A stretch of 64,000 nt of DNA from Alkalihalobacterium elongatum. GTDB lineage: Bacteria > Bacillota > Bacilli > Bacillales > Bacillaceae_F. This document shows, piece by piece, positions 35,619 to 44,205 of the stretch (positions within the stretch are counted from its first letter, which is position 1; every line of letters begins with the position of its first letter). The translations under genes were made by a program, and so were the position numbers. The stretch lies in NCBI RefSeq assembly GCF_019024285.1, contig NZ_WMKZ01000003.1, positions 62,001 to 126,000 on the forward strand, read 5' to 3'. The notes under the pieces were generated by a model, which was not told the DNA's origin, ran no database searches, and saw only the letters and a program-made list of their open reading frames with translations.

Positions 35619-35776
35619 AACATTCTCCTCTTATTAAAATTAAATCACGGTGTATATACAAAGAGTATATTGTGAACTGTAAAATAATAGCAACTGTTAT
35701 TTGTGTGACAATATTTTTCCGTTTAGCAGAGTCACCATTTGCATCTACATTTTAGTTTTCATTGCAACAAAATATA

Positions 35777-35806
35777 TAAAAAAGCTAGGGAAACTCCCCA
35801 GCTTTA
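35777..35806 (-). terminator. Intrinsic terminator of the small hydrophilic gene
   Basis: Read on the minus strand, AAAGCTGGGG and CCCTAGCTTT form a stem around AGTTT, followed by TTTTATAT. Confidence 0.85.
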
Positions 35807-35816
35807 AGATAGGCAA

Positions 35817-36020
35817 CTACTCCTCTTCAAAGTAATCACAAAATTCCTCAGATTGTTGTTTATTTTTTTCATTAAAATAAGGATTATCTTCAGTTACGTT
35901 TTTGGGGTCTAAGTTTGTTTTCATTACAAAAGTAGGACTATCCGTTGGTTCGGCAATCATACGATCCGATAACTTATCAAAATCAGGCATATTTTTGCTT
36001 CCTTGTTTTTCTTTATCCAT
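35817..36020 (-). CDS. Small hydrophilic hypothetical protein
   Basis: This 67-residue, acidic, probably disordered protein ends EEFCDYFEEE. It has no membrane segment and no known motif. A strong ribosome site (GAAGGAGGTGTCATATTAA) and a good terminator support it as a real gene. Small proteins of this kind are common in spore-formers, but I see nothing that fixes a function. Confidence 0.7.
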   Translation of the reverse strand: MDKEKQGSKNMPDFDKLSDRMIAEPTDSPTFVMKTNLDPKNVTEDNPYFNEKNKQQSEEFCDYFEEE

Positions 36021-36200
36021 TTAATATGACACCTCCTTCGTTTTAGGTTGCATTCTGTAGATAAAAAATATGTAATAGGGACATAACTGATCAAATGCTC
36101 ATTTTATGAAGTTATCTCAATATTTATGTAAAAAACATTGCTAAAATTTCATTAGGTAATATATATTAGTAGTAATACATTTCAGGAGAGTGATGGAATT

Positions 36201-37466
36201 TTGGACAGTATACCCTATGACTCGATTATCTTATTAGGGGCATTGTTATTGTTATCTGGATATTTTTCTGCGTCAGAAACTGCAATTACGAGCGTAAATA
36301 AAGTAAGGCTGCGAAATCAAGCCGAACAAAACAATGTAAAAGCACAGCGTTCACTAAAAATAGCAGAAAATTTTGACCAAAGTTTATCAACGATTTTAAT
36401 TGGTAACAACATCGTTAACATAGCGATGGCAACGATCGCAACGAAGATTGCAACGGATATGTTCGGTGGCAGTGGGAGTACGTTGCTTGTTACGACGATT
36501 GTTATTACCTTATTAGTTCTAGTGTTTGGTGAAATCTTACCGAAATCATTAGCTAAGCAATATGCAGAAAAATATTTACTTGCAATCTCTGCAACTTTAA
36601 GGGCAGTCATGAAAATCTTCTATCCAATTACATGGCTTTTTGTGCAGCTCAAATTAGGTATCAATAAACTTATGGGGGAAAGAGCAGATGAGCCAAGCGT
36701 GACTGAAGAGGATGTAAAGGCCTTAGTCGAAATTGGAGAAGAAGAAGGGACATTTCACACTCAAGAACGAGAACTTCTTCATAACGCAATTGAATTTGAT
36801 GACATTGTAGTTAAGGATATTCTTACACCACGACCAGATGTGATTGCCGTTTCAATTGAAACACCCATTGATGACATTAAAGATGTGTTCATTAATGAAA
36901 AATATTCAAGAGTCCCTGTTTATAATGGTTCAATTGATAATATTATCGGTATCATTTCTCATCGTGACTTTTTTACAAAATACGTGCAAGAAGGTTCATT
37001 TACGTTAGATGAGATTATTCGTAAACCACACTTCGTTATTGGTTCGGTTAAAATCTCAAATCTACTCAAGGAGTTACAAAAGAGTAAAGTACATTTAGCG
37101 ATCGTCCTCGATGAATACGGCGGAACAGCTGGTATTATTTCGATAGAGGATATTCTAGAAGAAATTGTTGGTGAGATCTGGGATGAACATGATGAAAACG
37201 AACAATTGATTGAGGTTCTTGAAGATGGTAAACTACGATTAGACGGTCGCATTACGGTTGAGGAATTTTGTGAGTCTGCTAATATAACTCTACCAGAAAC
37301 AAGTTCAAACACACTTGGTGGCTGGATTTCAGATACGCTAGGGTACCTTCCAAAAAAAGGAGAGACGATGGTGTACGAAAATATCCAAATTTATATTGAG
37401 GAAGTCCGTAATCGTCGAATACAAAAAGCAACGGTCGAAATTAATTCTGAAGTTCAAACGGCATAA
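36201..37466 (+). CDS. CorC/HlyC (CNNM) family membrane protein with CBS domains
   Basis: This 421-residue protein has an N-terminal CNNM/DUF21 membrane domain (three to four segments within residues 8-150), a CBS pair (about 200-330), and a C-terminal CorC_HlyC domain (about 340-415). Relatives are linked to magnesium or other cation efflux and are often labelled hemolysins without evidence of lysis. CBS domains usually bind adenine nucleotides. The TTG start is used because the frame has no nearer ATG with a site; CAGGAGAGTGATG lies upstream. It is a single gene with a terminator. Confidence 0.88.
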   Translation: MDSIPYDSIILLGALLLLSGYFSASETAITSVNKVRLRNQAEQNNVKAQRSLKIAENFDQSLSTILIGNNIVNIAMATIATKIATDMFGGSGSTLLVTTIVITLLVLVFGEILPKSLAKQYAEKYLLAISATLRAVMKIFYPITWLFVQLKLGINKLMGERADEPSVTEEDVKALVEIGEEEGTFHTQERELLHNAIEFDDIVVKDILTPRPDVIAVSIETPIDDIKDVFINEKYSRVPVYNGSIDNIIGIISHRDFFTKYVQEGSFTLDEIIRKPHFVIGSVKISNLLKELQKSKVHLAIVLDEYGGTAGIISIEDILEEIVGEIWDEHDENEQLIEVLEDGKLRLDGRITVEEFCESANITLPETSSNTLGGWISDTLGYLPKKGETMVYENIQIYIEEVRNRRIQKATVEINSEVQTA

Positions 37467-37493
37467 TTTATATACCGAGATATCATGAATGAA

Positions 37494-37536
37494 GAAGAAG
37501 CAGAGTATAACCTTTTTAGGGCTCTGCTTCTTGTTT
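37494..37536 (+). terminator. Intrinsic terminator after the CorC/HlyC gene
   Basis: GAAGCAGAG pairs with CTCTGCTTC, followed by TTGTTTTG. Confidence 0.8.
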
Positions 37537-37693
37537 TGTCACGTAACAGGTACGTCAACTGTTTCGTTCATAAAATTAAAGTTCGGATCATAAACGATGG
37601 TATTTGGATTATAAATTGACTAGTTCGGATCATTTTTTTATTTTTAGGATCGTATTTGACTACATATGACCATCAAAAGTGCTCACAAACCAA

Positions 37694-38122
37694 CTAATGC
37701 AGTAAACCTCTTAAAAAATCAACATGTCTACGGTCTTCATCAAAGATTTGTTCAATAAGCTGATAGCTTTCAGGGTCTAAATCGCCTCGAACAATTTTTT
37801 CTGACATACCTATTCCATAATCACTTTCTCCTTTAATAGCAGACTCTATAATGTCTGCAGTGTTTTCAGGTAATGTAAACTGACTCATAAATCCTTGGAT
37901 TGAACCTACTATCCCCTCATCATCTACAGGTGTACCTCCAAGGTTTTGAATGCGATCTGCCACTTGCATTGCATGCTGTTTATGATTTTGTTGGATTTTT
38001 TGAAAGTGTTTTTTCACTTGCGCATCGTCTAGTCTTTCTATTAAATGCTCATAGGCGTGAATACCCATGTATTGTCCCTGCAAAAATTCATTAAGTGTAT
38101 CAATGACATTGTTATTGTTCAT
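37694..38122 (-). CDS. Ferritin-like four-helix protein
   Basis: This 142-residue helical protein has the ferritin-like pattern: an early helix with QYMGIHAYEHLIERL, a QQNHKQHAMQVADRI helix and a final EQIFDEDRRHVDFLRGLL with a glutamate and a histidine one turn apart. It resembles the DUF2383-type or bacterioferritin-like group often involved in stress or metal handling. Metal binding is plausible but not shown. Ribosome site AAAAGGAGTATATAAC. It is the last of three minus-strand genes. Confidence 0.72.
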   Translation of the reverse strand: MNNNNVIDTLNEFLQGQYMGIHAYEHLIERLDDAQVKKHFQKIQQNHKQHAMQVADRIQNLGGTPVDDEGIVGSIQGFMSQFTLPENTADIIESAIKGESDYGIGMSEKIVRGDLDPESYQLIEQIFDEDRRHVDFLRGLLH

Positions 38123-38158
38123 GTTATATACTCCTTTTAGTAGTTATCAATTTTTCAT

Positions 38159-38617
38159 TCATTTTACTTGGGCTACCCCTAGAGCGAGGTTGGACCAAAG
38201 AATATCTTCAACTATATGACTTTGAAAGGGTTCACATTCAACAATAAGTACGACTTCAGTCGATGGTGTATTGATTTTTTTGCGTTTTTTAGTACGGCTC
38301 TTTGTAAAAAAATAATCAATAATAAAACCCAATATCGCTCCTACTGCAAAGCCAATTAATCCCCAAATAATTGGCCCCCAATATAAAACAAACCCAAAAC
38401 TTGCGCCTAAGACAGAAAACGCTGTTCCTAGAGCTGCAGATACATCAAACAAACTTAACCCGTCTGAACGATGAATACTATCAAAAAATTTTCGTTCTTC
38501 TCGTCGTTTGTCAAAGGGGATAGCTAAAATTTTTTCCTTTGCTATTCCATTTTGCTCTAAATTAGTAATCGCTATTTCTAATGAAGCCGATTGTTCAAAT
38601 GAGGATACAACTAGCAT
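38159..38617 (-). CDS. Hypothetical membrane protein with two central helices
   Basis: This 152-residue protein has a soluble N-terminal part (MLVVSSFEQSASLEIAITN...) with a ferredoxin-like look. Two glycine-rich membrane helices follow (about residues 60-105), then a lysine-rich stretch (KSRTKKRKKIN) and a C-terminal beta part. N-terminal domains like this occur in general-stress and heat-induced membrane proteins of bacilli, but I do not name it. It is seven bases downstream of the previous minus-strand gene, so the two are co-transcribed. Confidence 0.65.
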   Translation of the reverse strand: MLVVSSFEQSASLEIAITNLEQNGIAKEKILAIPFDKRREERKFFDSIHRSDGLSLFDVSAALGTAFSVLGASFGFVLYWGPIIWGLIGFAVGAILGFIIDYFFTKSRTKKRKKINTPSTEVVLIVECEPFQSHIVEDILWSNLALGVAQVK

Positions 38618-38624
38618 ATAGTTA

Positions 38625-39401
38625 TCACCTTTGTTCCAAATGTAACTGCAATGTTTGATAATCTTTTTTTAAGTATTCTGACTGCTCCATTTTGTATAAC
38701 TTGTTGTACTCAACCGCTAAAGCATAAGCCTCGTAAATTGCAAATCCATAGAGAGACGGCATAAACAATGCCCATTGCGGGTTAAGAACAGCAGTAGCCA
38801 ATGCAAATTCGCCTATTAATGTAAGATGAAGAGAAGGAAGTATGTTAGAAAAATATGTACATAACATCCAACAAAATAATAGAAAGAACCCAGTGGGCAT
38901 TCTCTTTAAGTATAAATGTCCCATTCCTGGCATTAGTATAGACCACACCATAGCTAGCCACGGCTGACGCCTATCTAAAAAATTTAATCCCATCGGACCG
39001 AGATTAAACGGGGTAATGGGAGCCTTTTCCTTGTTTGCTAATACGCAAAGCTTGTTAATATCAATCGTCTTCCGATAGCTATCCCATATCGAAGCAATGT
39101 ACACAGGTATATAAAGTAAAACCCATCTCGTATCGATAACTTCTTTCGCCAATTCAAATTGTCTAGTAAAAGAATAGACCATTCCTTCATTAATGTGAGA
39201 ATTAACGTTGACGACAAATTCCCAAATAAAAAGAATAAACCCTTTAATATACGCACCGTGCATCAAGTGCCCCATACCAGGAAAAGCTGCAGACCACCAT
39301 AAAGGTACCCACGGATTTTTCGGGTGAATTACATTCGTATTAAATGAACTAACGTATGCACGATAATAACGAGCATGTTGTGTAGAGGAGCGATTATCCA
39401 T
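38625..39401 (-). CDS. Membrane protein with an internally duplicated PGMGHL module
   Basis: This 258-residue protein has six to eight hydrophobic segments and two related halves. The first contains WVPLWWSAAFPGMGHLMHG and the second contains WLAMVWSILMPGMGHLYL, each followed by a GFxLF helix. The PGxGH pattern is seen in TM2-like and DUF5683-like small membrane modules. The function is not known. Both N- and C-termini are hydrophilic. It is the first gene of a minus-strand group with the two-helix protein and the ferritin-like protein. Confidence 0.68.
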   Translation of the reverse strand: MDNRSSTQHARYYRAYVSSFNTNVIHPKNPWVPLWWSAAFPGMGHLMHGAYIKGFILFIWEFVVNVNSHINEGMVYSFTRQFELAKEVIDTRWVLLYIPVYIASIWDSYRKTIDINKLCVLANKEKAPITPFNLGPMGLNFLDRRQPWLAMVWSILMPGMGHLYLKRMPTGFFLLFCWMLCTYFSNILPSLHLTLIGEFALATAVLNPQWALFMPSLYGFAIYEAYALAVEYNKLYKMEQSEYLKKDYQTLQLHLEQR

Positions 39402-39472
39402 GTTTTTTCCTTCTTTTTGTTTATTTTATTCACTTTGAATATATTGAATTTCATCACTTTGAGAGTAATCAG

Positions 39473-39505
39473 GCCAGATGGGCAAATTAATTTGTCCCAT
39501 CTGGC
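39473..39505. other. Long hairpin without an obvious gene
   Basis: GCCAGATGGGCAAATT pairs with AATTTGTCCCATCTGGC with one bulged base, then TAAAAAA. No plus-strand gene ends here; the nearest minus-strand gene starts about 70 bases away. It may be a terminator remnant or a repeat, and it directly abuts a family 2 repeat end. Confidence 0.6.
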
Positions 39506-39510
39506 TAAAA

Positions 39511-39560
39511 AACGTTCTAATAGCAGAAAGTAACAATCCTTTAGAAAAGAGTTTTTTTTA
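39511..39560. repeat. Dispersed repeat family 2, right-end copy
   Basis: AACGTTCTAATAGCAGAAAG, then TAACAATCCTTTAGAAAAGAG, matches the right end of the family (compare 55701 and 13255). No left end is seen. Confidence 0.5.
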
Positions 39561-39713
39561 TAGACTTTGTTAATTCGATTTTATCTATTCATTAAATTGT
39601 AGCAGGACAGATTAAGATGATTTCCTCTTGGCTTTAACATATCTTATTCGAATAGAGAATAGAATCTCTTAACTAGGCTTTTGACCTAAAAAGCAAAAGG
39701 GGGGTGTCGGGCA

Positions 39714-40316
39714 TTTAAAAAGATAGAATCATTAGACTTTATAGATGAAACAGATGAGGGTATACGTAATAAGTATAAAATTGAGAAGCACCACATTATT
39801 GAGGCATTAACAGGTATTCGAGCAACAATTAACTGGTTAGAAACTTCAATTTACAAAAACGTTATTGAAGATGTAACCTTTTATATTTCCGATGCCCCCA
39901 TCAACTATCCTGGCCAATTAGAAATCGATGATGAAGGAGACTTCAAACCTGTTATTTATATGAACATCATGGCGATTGCTGAAGATTTTAAGAATAAAGA
40001 ATATCTATTAGATATGAAAAAAGCGGACGTGTCTTGTTATCAATATGCTGCTTTTATTTGTCTTCATGAAGTGGGACACCTTTGTCACGGGTTGCTTGGA
40101 GGAAAAGGACGAGACAAACGAGATCGTTTGTTTGACTACTTTAATCGAGGAGAATATTTTTACGATCGATTTATTGCAGAAATGAAATACGGCCACACGT
40201 ATAAAGAAAAGAAAAAATATCGAAATATCCCTCATGAAAAAGCTGCGGACCAGTTTGCTTTTCATAATCTAAATATTATGTTAGCAGACTATAATAAACA
40301 GAAGAAGATAAAATGA
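39714..40316 (+). CDS. Putative HExxH zinc metallopeptidase with a damaged start
   Basis: The frame is open and coding-like from about 39717 (KKIESLDFIDETDEGIR) to 40316, about 200 residues. It has a zinc-peptidase motif HEVGH (about residues 118-122 of the full frame) and a later PHEKAADQFAFHNL that could supply a third ligand, as in Zn-peptidases of the gluzincin type. No usual start codon lies in the conserved part. Codon 39714 is TTT at good spacing from AAAAGGGGGG, where TTG or ATG would be expected. Alternatively a GTG at 39704 reaches the same frame if one T of ATTT is removed. The first in-frame ATG (39960) would cut off about 80 residues. I read this as a start-codon loss, a frameshift or a sequencing error. 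No signal peptide or membrane segment is visible. Confidence 0.6.
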   Translation, partial: FKKIESLDFIDETDEGIRNKYKIEKHHIIEALTGIRATINWLETSIYKNVIEDVTFYISDAPINYPGQLEIDDEGDFKPVIYMNIMAIAEDFKNKEYLLDMKKADVSCYQYAAFICLHEVGHLCHGLLGGKGRDKRDRLFDYFNRGEYFYDRFIAEMKYGHTYKEKKKYRNIPHEKAADQFAFHNLNIMLADYNKQKKIK

Positions 40317-40397
40317 CTGTAACGGAAAAAAATAGTACGTTTTTAATTTTTCAATGCAGACGCTATTATGTGTCTGTTTTTTATTTAGCACTAGTCT

Positions 40398-40494
40398 AAA
40401 GGCTGTTATCGTAAAATTTGTTGCAATTGGACCGTCTTTTTTTGCAAAAAGTATAACATGCTTATGTTTCGTTAACGGTCCAATTTTAACCAGC
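40398..40494. repeat. Dispersed inverted repeat family 2, copy with both arms
   Basis: The left arm AAAGGCTGTTATCGTAAAAT, then TTGTTGCAATTGGACCGT, pairs with the right arm ACGTTAACGGTCCAAT-type sequence (here TTCGTTAACGGTCCAATTTT) around a central 30-40 bases. The outer right end has diverged. Confidence 0.6.
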
Positions 40495-40561
40495 CATTGT
40501 CGGTGCTGTTTTGATTGTTGATTTAAGGCTCAACAATATAACAAACAGCAATGGATTTCAA

Positions 40562-40681
40562 CTACTCTTTAGGCGGTGTTTCAGCTGCCAATTGTTTTAA
40601 GGATTTTATTTTACCATGCGGATTTTGTGCTTCTTTACGCTTTCTAAATTGGCGATCTTCTTGACTTTTTGATTGAGACAT
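40562..40681 (-). CDS. Small DUF6254-like protein
   Basis: This 39-residue, basic, hydrophilic protein begins MSQSKSQEDRQFRKRK and has EAQNPHGKIKSLKQLAAE in the middle. The NPHGK(I/V)KS pattern matches my recollection of the DUF6254 family of spore-forming bacilli. The function is unknown. The ribosome site is weak (GGTGGGGAAACAA) but well spaced. I am moderately sure of the family and fairly sure it is a gene. Confidence 0.6.
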   Translation of the reverse strand: MSQSKSQEDRQFRKRKEAQNPHGKIKSLKQLAAETPPKE

Positions 40682-40922
40682 TTGTTTCCCCACCTTTACA
40701 ATAGTTTTTATTGAGTTTCGATTATTATTTTTACCGATTCCCTTTATCCACTATGCATTTTAGTAAGTAGTTCATTCTGGCAAAATATAATCTAATTTCT
40801 AATTTTATTTTTATTCCTAAAGTATAATTCTGTTAGAACTAAGGCATTTTACAAAGTATATAAAAATTATTTGTTCAGATAGATGACATTCGATCGTTTA
40901 CTTTTACAGCAAGGGGGAGCTT

Positions 40923-41459
40923 GTGTTGCTTTATATTTATAATTGCTTTGCTGGAACACACTCTTCGGCATTAGCTGCTGCATACCATCTAGATAAGCTG
41001 CCGAAAGATCGAGAACCAACGAAAGATGAAATATTAGAGATTGATATTTTCAATAAATTAACACCAGGAGATTTCGGTAGGTTTATTTATCATGGGAAAG
41101 ATGAAAACGGACATAAAGTTTATACAGTAGGGAGGGGAAAGTCAACAGCTGTAATTCCAGCTCTTCATTCCTTCATTTCTTTACTGCAGGACGATGGCAA
41201 AGACATAGATCGAATAGTTTTTTCTAATTGTTCCCCAACCGTTCCAGTTGCAATGACTTTTGGCGGTTTGTTTTCAAGACGGTTCGGCATTGATTTTATC
41301 GGCGTTCCACTACTAATAAAGGGAGCAAAGCAAGCACATCGTACGGTTATTCAATTAGTTGAACATACAAAAGCGATTGCTACAACAACAGACAACCATA
41401 TTGAAATCTTAGAAAACGAAAAATTTAAAGTAAGTACAATTAAACCAGATGTTAAATAA
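40923..41459 (+). CDS. DUF3189 family protein
   Basis: This 178-residue protein of a Bacillus/Clostridium family has no known function. It begins MLLYIYNCFAGTHSS, contains LGxFIYHGKDENGHKVYTVG-like and SNCSPTVPVAMTFGGLFSRR segments, and has no signal peptide. The N-terminal YNCFAGTHSS is the recognisable mark of DUF3189. The GTG start follows AAGGGGGAGCTT. It is a single gene with a strong terminator. Confidence 0.78.
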   Translation: MLLYIYNCFAGTHSSALAAAYHLDKLPKDREPTKDEILEIDIFNKLTPGDFGRFIYHGKDENGHKVYTVGRGKSTAVIPALHSFISLLQDDGKDIDRIVFSNCSPTVPVAMTFGGLFSRRFGIDFIGVPLLIKGAKQAHRTVIQLVEHTKAIATTTDNHIEILENEKFKVSTIKPDVK

Positions 41460-41497
41460 AGCTGACACTAAGGTTATTCTTAGTGTCAGCTTTTTGG
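41459..41497 (+). terminator. Intrinsic terminator after the DUF3189 gene
   Basis: AAGCTGACACTAAG pairs with CTTAGTGTCAGCTT perfectly, followed by TTTGG. Confidence 0.88.
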
Positions 41498-41546
41498 ATT
41501 TTTCATTTTCTGTAGTAAATTACTTACTTACAAGTAAGAAGTTTTA

Positions 41547-41825
41547 TTATCTAACAATTGCTCTGCTATGTTGCTTTGCGACCGAAATTTCATAATATGT
41601 TTGGTCATCTTCGTAAATTCGGTCGATCATAATCAAAACATCTTCAAAAGCTTTAGAATAGTTTTCTGTATCATTTCGAGTCATATAATTAATCATACTT
41701 TCAATTTCCTTATTTATCTTTTTGTCTATTTCTTCTTCTGATAATCGTTTGCTGCGATCGCATTCGTCAAATCCTTCGGGGTATTTTGGTATGTCCATGT
41801 TTGGATCCTCCAATCCTTTACTCAT
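41547..41825 (-). CDS. Hypothetical protein, 92 residues
   Basis: A soluble, acidic, mostly helical protein (LSEEEIDKKINKEIESMINY...). No domain is recognised. A ribosome site GGAGGATC lies inside the frame near an alternative start, so the true start could be a few codons downstream of the first ATG. It stands alone, convergent with the DUF3189 gene. Confidence 0.55.
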   Translation of the reverse strand: MSKGLEDPNMDIPKYPEGFDECDRSKRLSEEEIDKKINKEIESMINYMTRNDTENYSKAFEDVLIMIDRIYEDDQTYYEISVAKQHSRAIVR

Positions 41826-41903
41826 TGTAGTTAAGCTACATTATGTATTAATTTTATCATAAATTGTTGTTCGACCATAAGATCAAGTAATACGTGAGAA
41901 TTT

Positions 41904-41945
41904 TTTCCAATAGCAATAGTAACAATCTTTCAAAAAAAAAAGATC
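41904..41945. repeat. Dispersed repeat family 2, right-end fragment
   Basis: TCCAATAGCAATAGTAACAA, then TCTTTCAAAAAAAA, matches the family right end (CCAATAGCAAAAAGTAACAT...). Only this part is present. Confidence 0.4.
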
Positions 41946-42005
41946 CCTATTAAAAGAGCTAAAAGGGAACATACTATACTACAAATAAGAGAAAGGAGGA
42001 GAAAC

Positions 42006-42497
42006 ATGTTCGAAAAAATTGTTTTAAGGATTTTTTTCTGTGGAGGTTTAATTAGTATCCCTTTACTATTGTTCAGAAAACCTCCGATAAAGGATTGGAT
42101 AATCGTTTTTCTTTTTACAGGCATTATTTCAGGGATAATTGATATGGTACTTGTTAGTAAAAACTATTTAAGCTATCCAAAACGCTTATTTCCGAAAAAG
42201 TTTCAAATTCATTTTCTTTTTGACTACATTATGTGTCCTGTTGTATCTGTGGCCTACAACCAATGGACGTATAAAGATAAATCATTTAGAGTTTTCTTAA
42301 AGCTCTTTCCATTTACAATTTTTCACATGTTGCTTGAAGTTTTAGCTGAAAGGTACACTAAGCTTATTCGCTGGAAAAAAGGGTGGAAATGGTACCACAC
42401 ATATTTTTCTATGACATTAAAGTACTTTATTGTTCGAATTAGTATTTACTTTATAAGGAAAGTATCAAAACAGCAAGAATCATATTCCTCAAAATGA
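42006..42497 (+). CDS. CBO0543-type membrane protein
   Basis: This 163-residue integral membrane protein has about four hydrophobic segments and many aromatic residues. The layout (N-terminal helices, then LVSKNYLSYPKRLFPKKF, then the AERYTKLIRWKKGWKWYHTY basic-aromatic segment) matches the CBO0543 family of Firmicutes. The function is unknown. The start has GAAAGGAGGAGAAAC upstream. It is a single gene. Confidence 0.75.
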   Translation: MFEKIVLRIFFCGGLISIPLLLFRKPPIKDWIIVFLFTGIISGIIDMVLVSKNYLSYPKRLFPKKFQIHFLFDYIMCPVVSVAYNQWTYKDKSFRVFLKLFPFTIFHMLLEVLAERYTKLIRWKKGWKWYHTYFSMTLKYFIVRISIYFIRKVSKQQESYSSK

Positions 42498-42521
42498 ACG
42501 AGGGTATGCGCCCTCGTCCAT

Positions 42522-42677
42522 TTAAAGCCTTGGATCTTCATCGTATCTTAATGATACTACCCTCGTATATTCGCCGCGTTCTATTTCTTCTCTGGTTGCC
42601 TTTTGACTTAATTCTTCGTCATCATCGATACCCGTTGCAATTTTAGGCTCATTTTCAAGGTGTTGTTCTTTTTTCAA
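42522..42677 (-). CDS. Small acidic hypothetical protein
   Basis: This 51-residue protein is read from a TTG start: MKKEQHLENEPKIATGIDDD, then EELSQKATREEIERGEYTRV, then VSLRYDEDPRL. The site GAGGTGAGTGAA lies just upstream. It is hydrophilic with no known motif. The good codon pattern and a hairpin after its end support it. Confidence 0.5.
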   Translation of the reverse strand: MKKEQHLENEPKIATGIDDDEELSQKATREEIERGEYTRVVSLRYDEDPRL

Positions 42678-42716
42678 TTCACTCACCTCAATTCATTAGT
42701 TTTACATTAAAAATGA

Positions 42717-42745
42717 ACAGCCTATCTTTGATAAGCTGTTCAAGA
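42717..42745 (-). terminator. Intrinsic terminator of the glycine/asparagine-rich small gene
   Basis: On the minus strand, GAACAGC...TATC and GATA...GCTGTTC form a stem, followed by ATTTTTAA. Confidence 0.78.
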
Positions 42746-42756
42746 CGTTCAAACGA

Positions 42757-42939
42757 TTAGTCACGAACTTGTCGGATAGCTCGACCCACAGTATCCATCA
42801 TATTGTTCATGTTCATATTATTGTTATTGTTGTTTCGACCACGCATCATTCCGTAAGCAGCAGCACCTACACCTAAGCCTACTAAAGACAACATTAAACC
42901 ATTACGATTGTTGTTTCGTCTTCTTCCGAACATGTTCAT
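42757..42939 (-). CDS. Small Asn-rich single-helix protein (DUF3918-like)
   Basis: This 60-residue protein has a basic asparagine-rich start (MNMFGRRRNNNRNG), one glycine-rich hydrophobic helix (LMLSLVGLGVGAAAYGMM), an Asn/Met run and an amphipathic end (MDTVGRAIRQVRD). I start at the ATG at 42939 because TAGGAGGGGGATTTCAATC precedes it; a longer upstream frame lacks a site. It resembles the small DUF3918-type proteins of bacilli. The function is unknown. Confidence 0.6.
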   Translation of the reverse strand: MNMFGRRRNNNRNGLMLSLVGLGVGAAAYGMMRGRNNNNNNMNMNNMMDTVGRAIRQVRD

Positions 42940-43257
42940 GATTGAAATCCCCCTCCTAAATGATGTTTGAAGTACTGCCTCAAACATTAGTTATAATCGA
43001 CCACAACTAATACAAATATGCGAGGAGAAGGTTACAAAAGTATCTAGTTTTTGCCTTAAATAGTGCTCGATAATTTGGGTAAGATATTAATGACAGATTA
43101 TATAGAAAAAACAAAGTAATGAGGATTATGTTAGTGAAGTTAAAGATAATTAAATAGGTGTAACTTCTTCGTAAAGGAAAGGACTTATCTTGTGAAGCGT
43201 ATTTTGGAGTTATAAGTAGAATTGGTACAGTTTTAATTATGTATGAAGCAAGATGGC
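42940..43257. other. Intergenic region without recognised features
   Basis: An AT-rich stretch between two minus-strand genes. It contains no convincing ORF with a ribosome site and no clear terminator for the exonuclease gene upstream on that strand. Confidence 0.35.
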
Positions 43258-44205
43258 TTAGCAACCTCGCTTCAGTGAAAGCTCACTCATTGGTTTTACG
43301 ATGCTTTCTGGTAAGATCATAACTCTCGATTCATGAGTAATATGTTCTTCAAAAGATAATTGTAGTTCATGATGAAAATCAACTAAGAGTCGAATATCTT
43401 CAATTAAGTCTTCTGCAAACATCCCTGAACGATTAATTAAAATATTTTCATACTTTTGGGCAAGTCGTCTAGCTCGTTTTGTTAACTTTGACGCGTCTTT
43501 CATTTTATAAATTTCTTTTAACTCAAGTAAAAAAGAATGTACATCATGTTCCAACTGATTGCGGATTTCTTGATTTAACTTGTATTGGTTACGTGTAATA
43601 AATTTAGCGTCTGGAAAGATGAATTGTTTAAGCATAATGAAATCACTTGTAGTTGGATCGTTTACAAAGCTTAAATAAATTCGAAGTGTATTATAAGCAT
43701 CATGCATTGGGTTGTGTTGCTGTCCATTAAATGTTAAACCATAGAAATCAAGCCCACGTTCAACAGAAACATTTTCTTTTGTAACACGCTTTGTAAAAAT
43801 AGCTTGAAAATCTACATATCGTTGATCAATTTTTTTGATCGTTTTGCTAGGAATTTCATGTCTTTGGGCATCAAGTTTTAACCTCGAAATATCGCTTGGA
43901 GACCAGGAGAAAAACCTTGTCCGTTTAATTCCGCCAACCCACGTAAGAAAATCTTCAAAAACTGTTTCAAAGTTCTGTGCATCAACTAAGTTGTGATCGT
44001 GAATGCCCGTTAGCTTTTTACAAAAAGCAGAGAGGGGTTTAAAGTTTGTCGGACGAATATATTCATCAAAGTAGACAATGTTTTCTGTAGCTAGGTCATA
44101 TTTAACAGCACCTAACCGTATTGCCTCCATATCTTCAAAAGGCATTCCTCGATTTGAACATAACATTTCAAAATCAAAGAACACATATTGTTGTATATCT
44201 GCCAT
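43258..44205 (-). CDS. DEDDh 3'-5' exonuclease
   Basis: This 315-residue protein has an N-terminal DEDDh exonuclease domain (about residues 6-185): first acidic motif FFDFEM, ExoII region with KLTGIHDHNLVDAQNF, and the HDA motif NPMHDAYNT. The C-terminal 130 residues are helical and unassigned. Members act on RNA or DNA ends; a KapD-like or DNA polymerase III epsilon-like role cannot be told apart. Ribosome site GGAAGGAGGTAATAAC. It is a single gene. Confidence 0.82.
   Translation of the reverse strand: MADIQQYVFFDFEMLCSNRGMPFEDMEAIRLGAVKYDLATENIVYFDEYIRPTNFKPLSAFCKKLTGIHDHNLVDAQNFETVFEDFLTWVGGIKRTRFFSWSPSDISRLKLDAQRHEIPSKTIKKIDQRYVDFQAIFTKRVTKENVSVERGLDFYGLTFNGQQHNPMHDAYNTLRIYLSFVNDPTTSDFIMLKQFIFPDAKFITRNQYKLNQEIRNQLEHDVHSFLLELKEIYKMKDASKLTKRARRLAQKYENILINRSGMFAEDLIEDIRLLVDFHHELQLSFEEHITHESRVMILPESIVKPMSELSLKRGC

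Noticed and set aside
37582-37633. 11-base direct repeat GTTCGGATCAT after the CorC/HlyC gene
   Set aside because: Only two copies, no gene or known element attached; too little to call.
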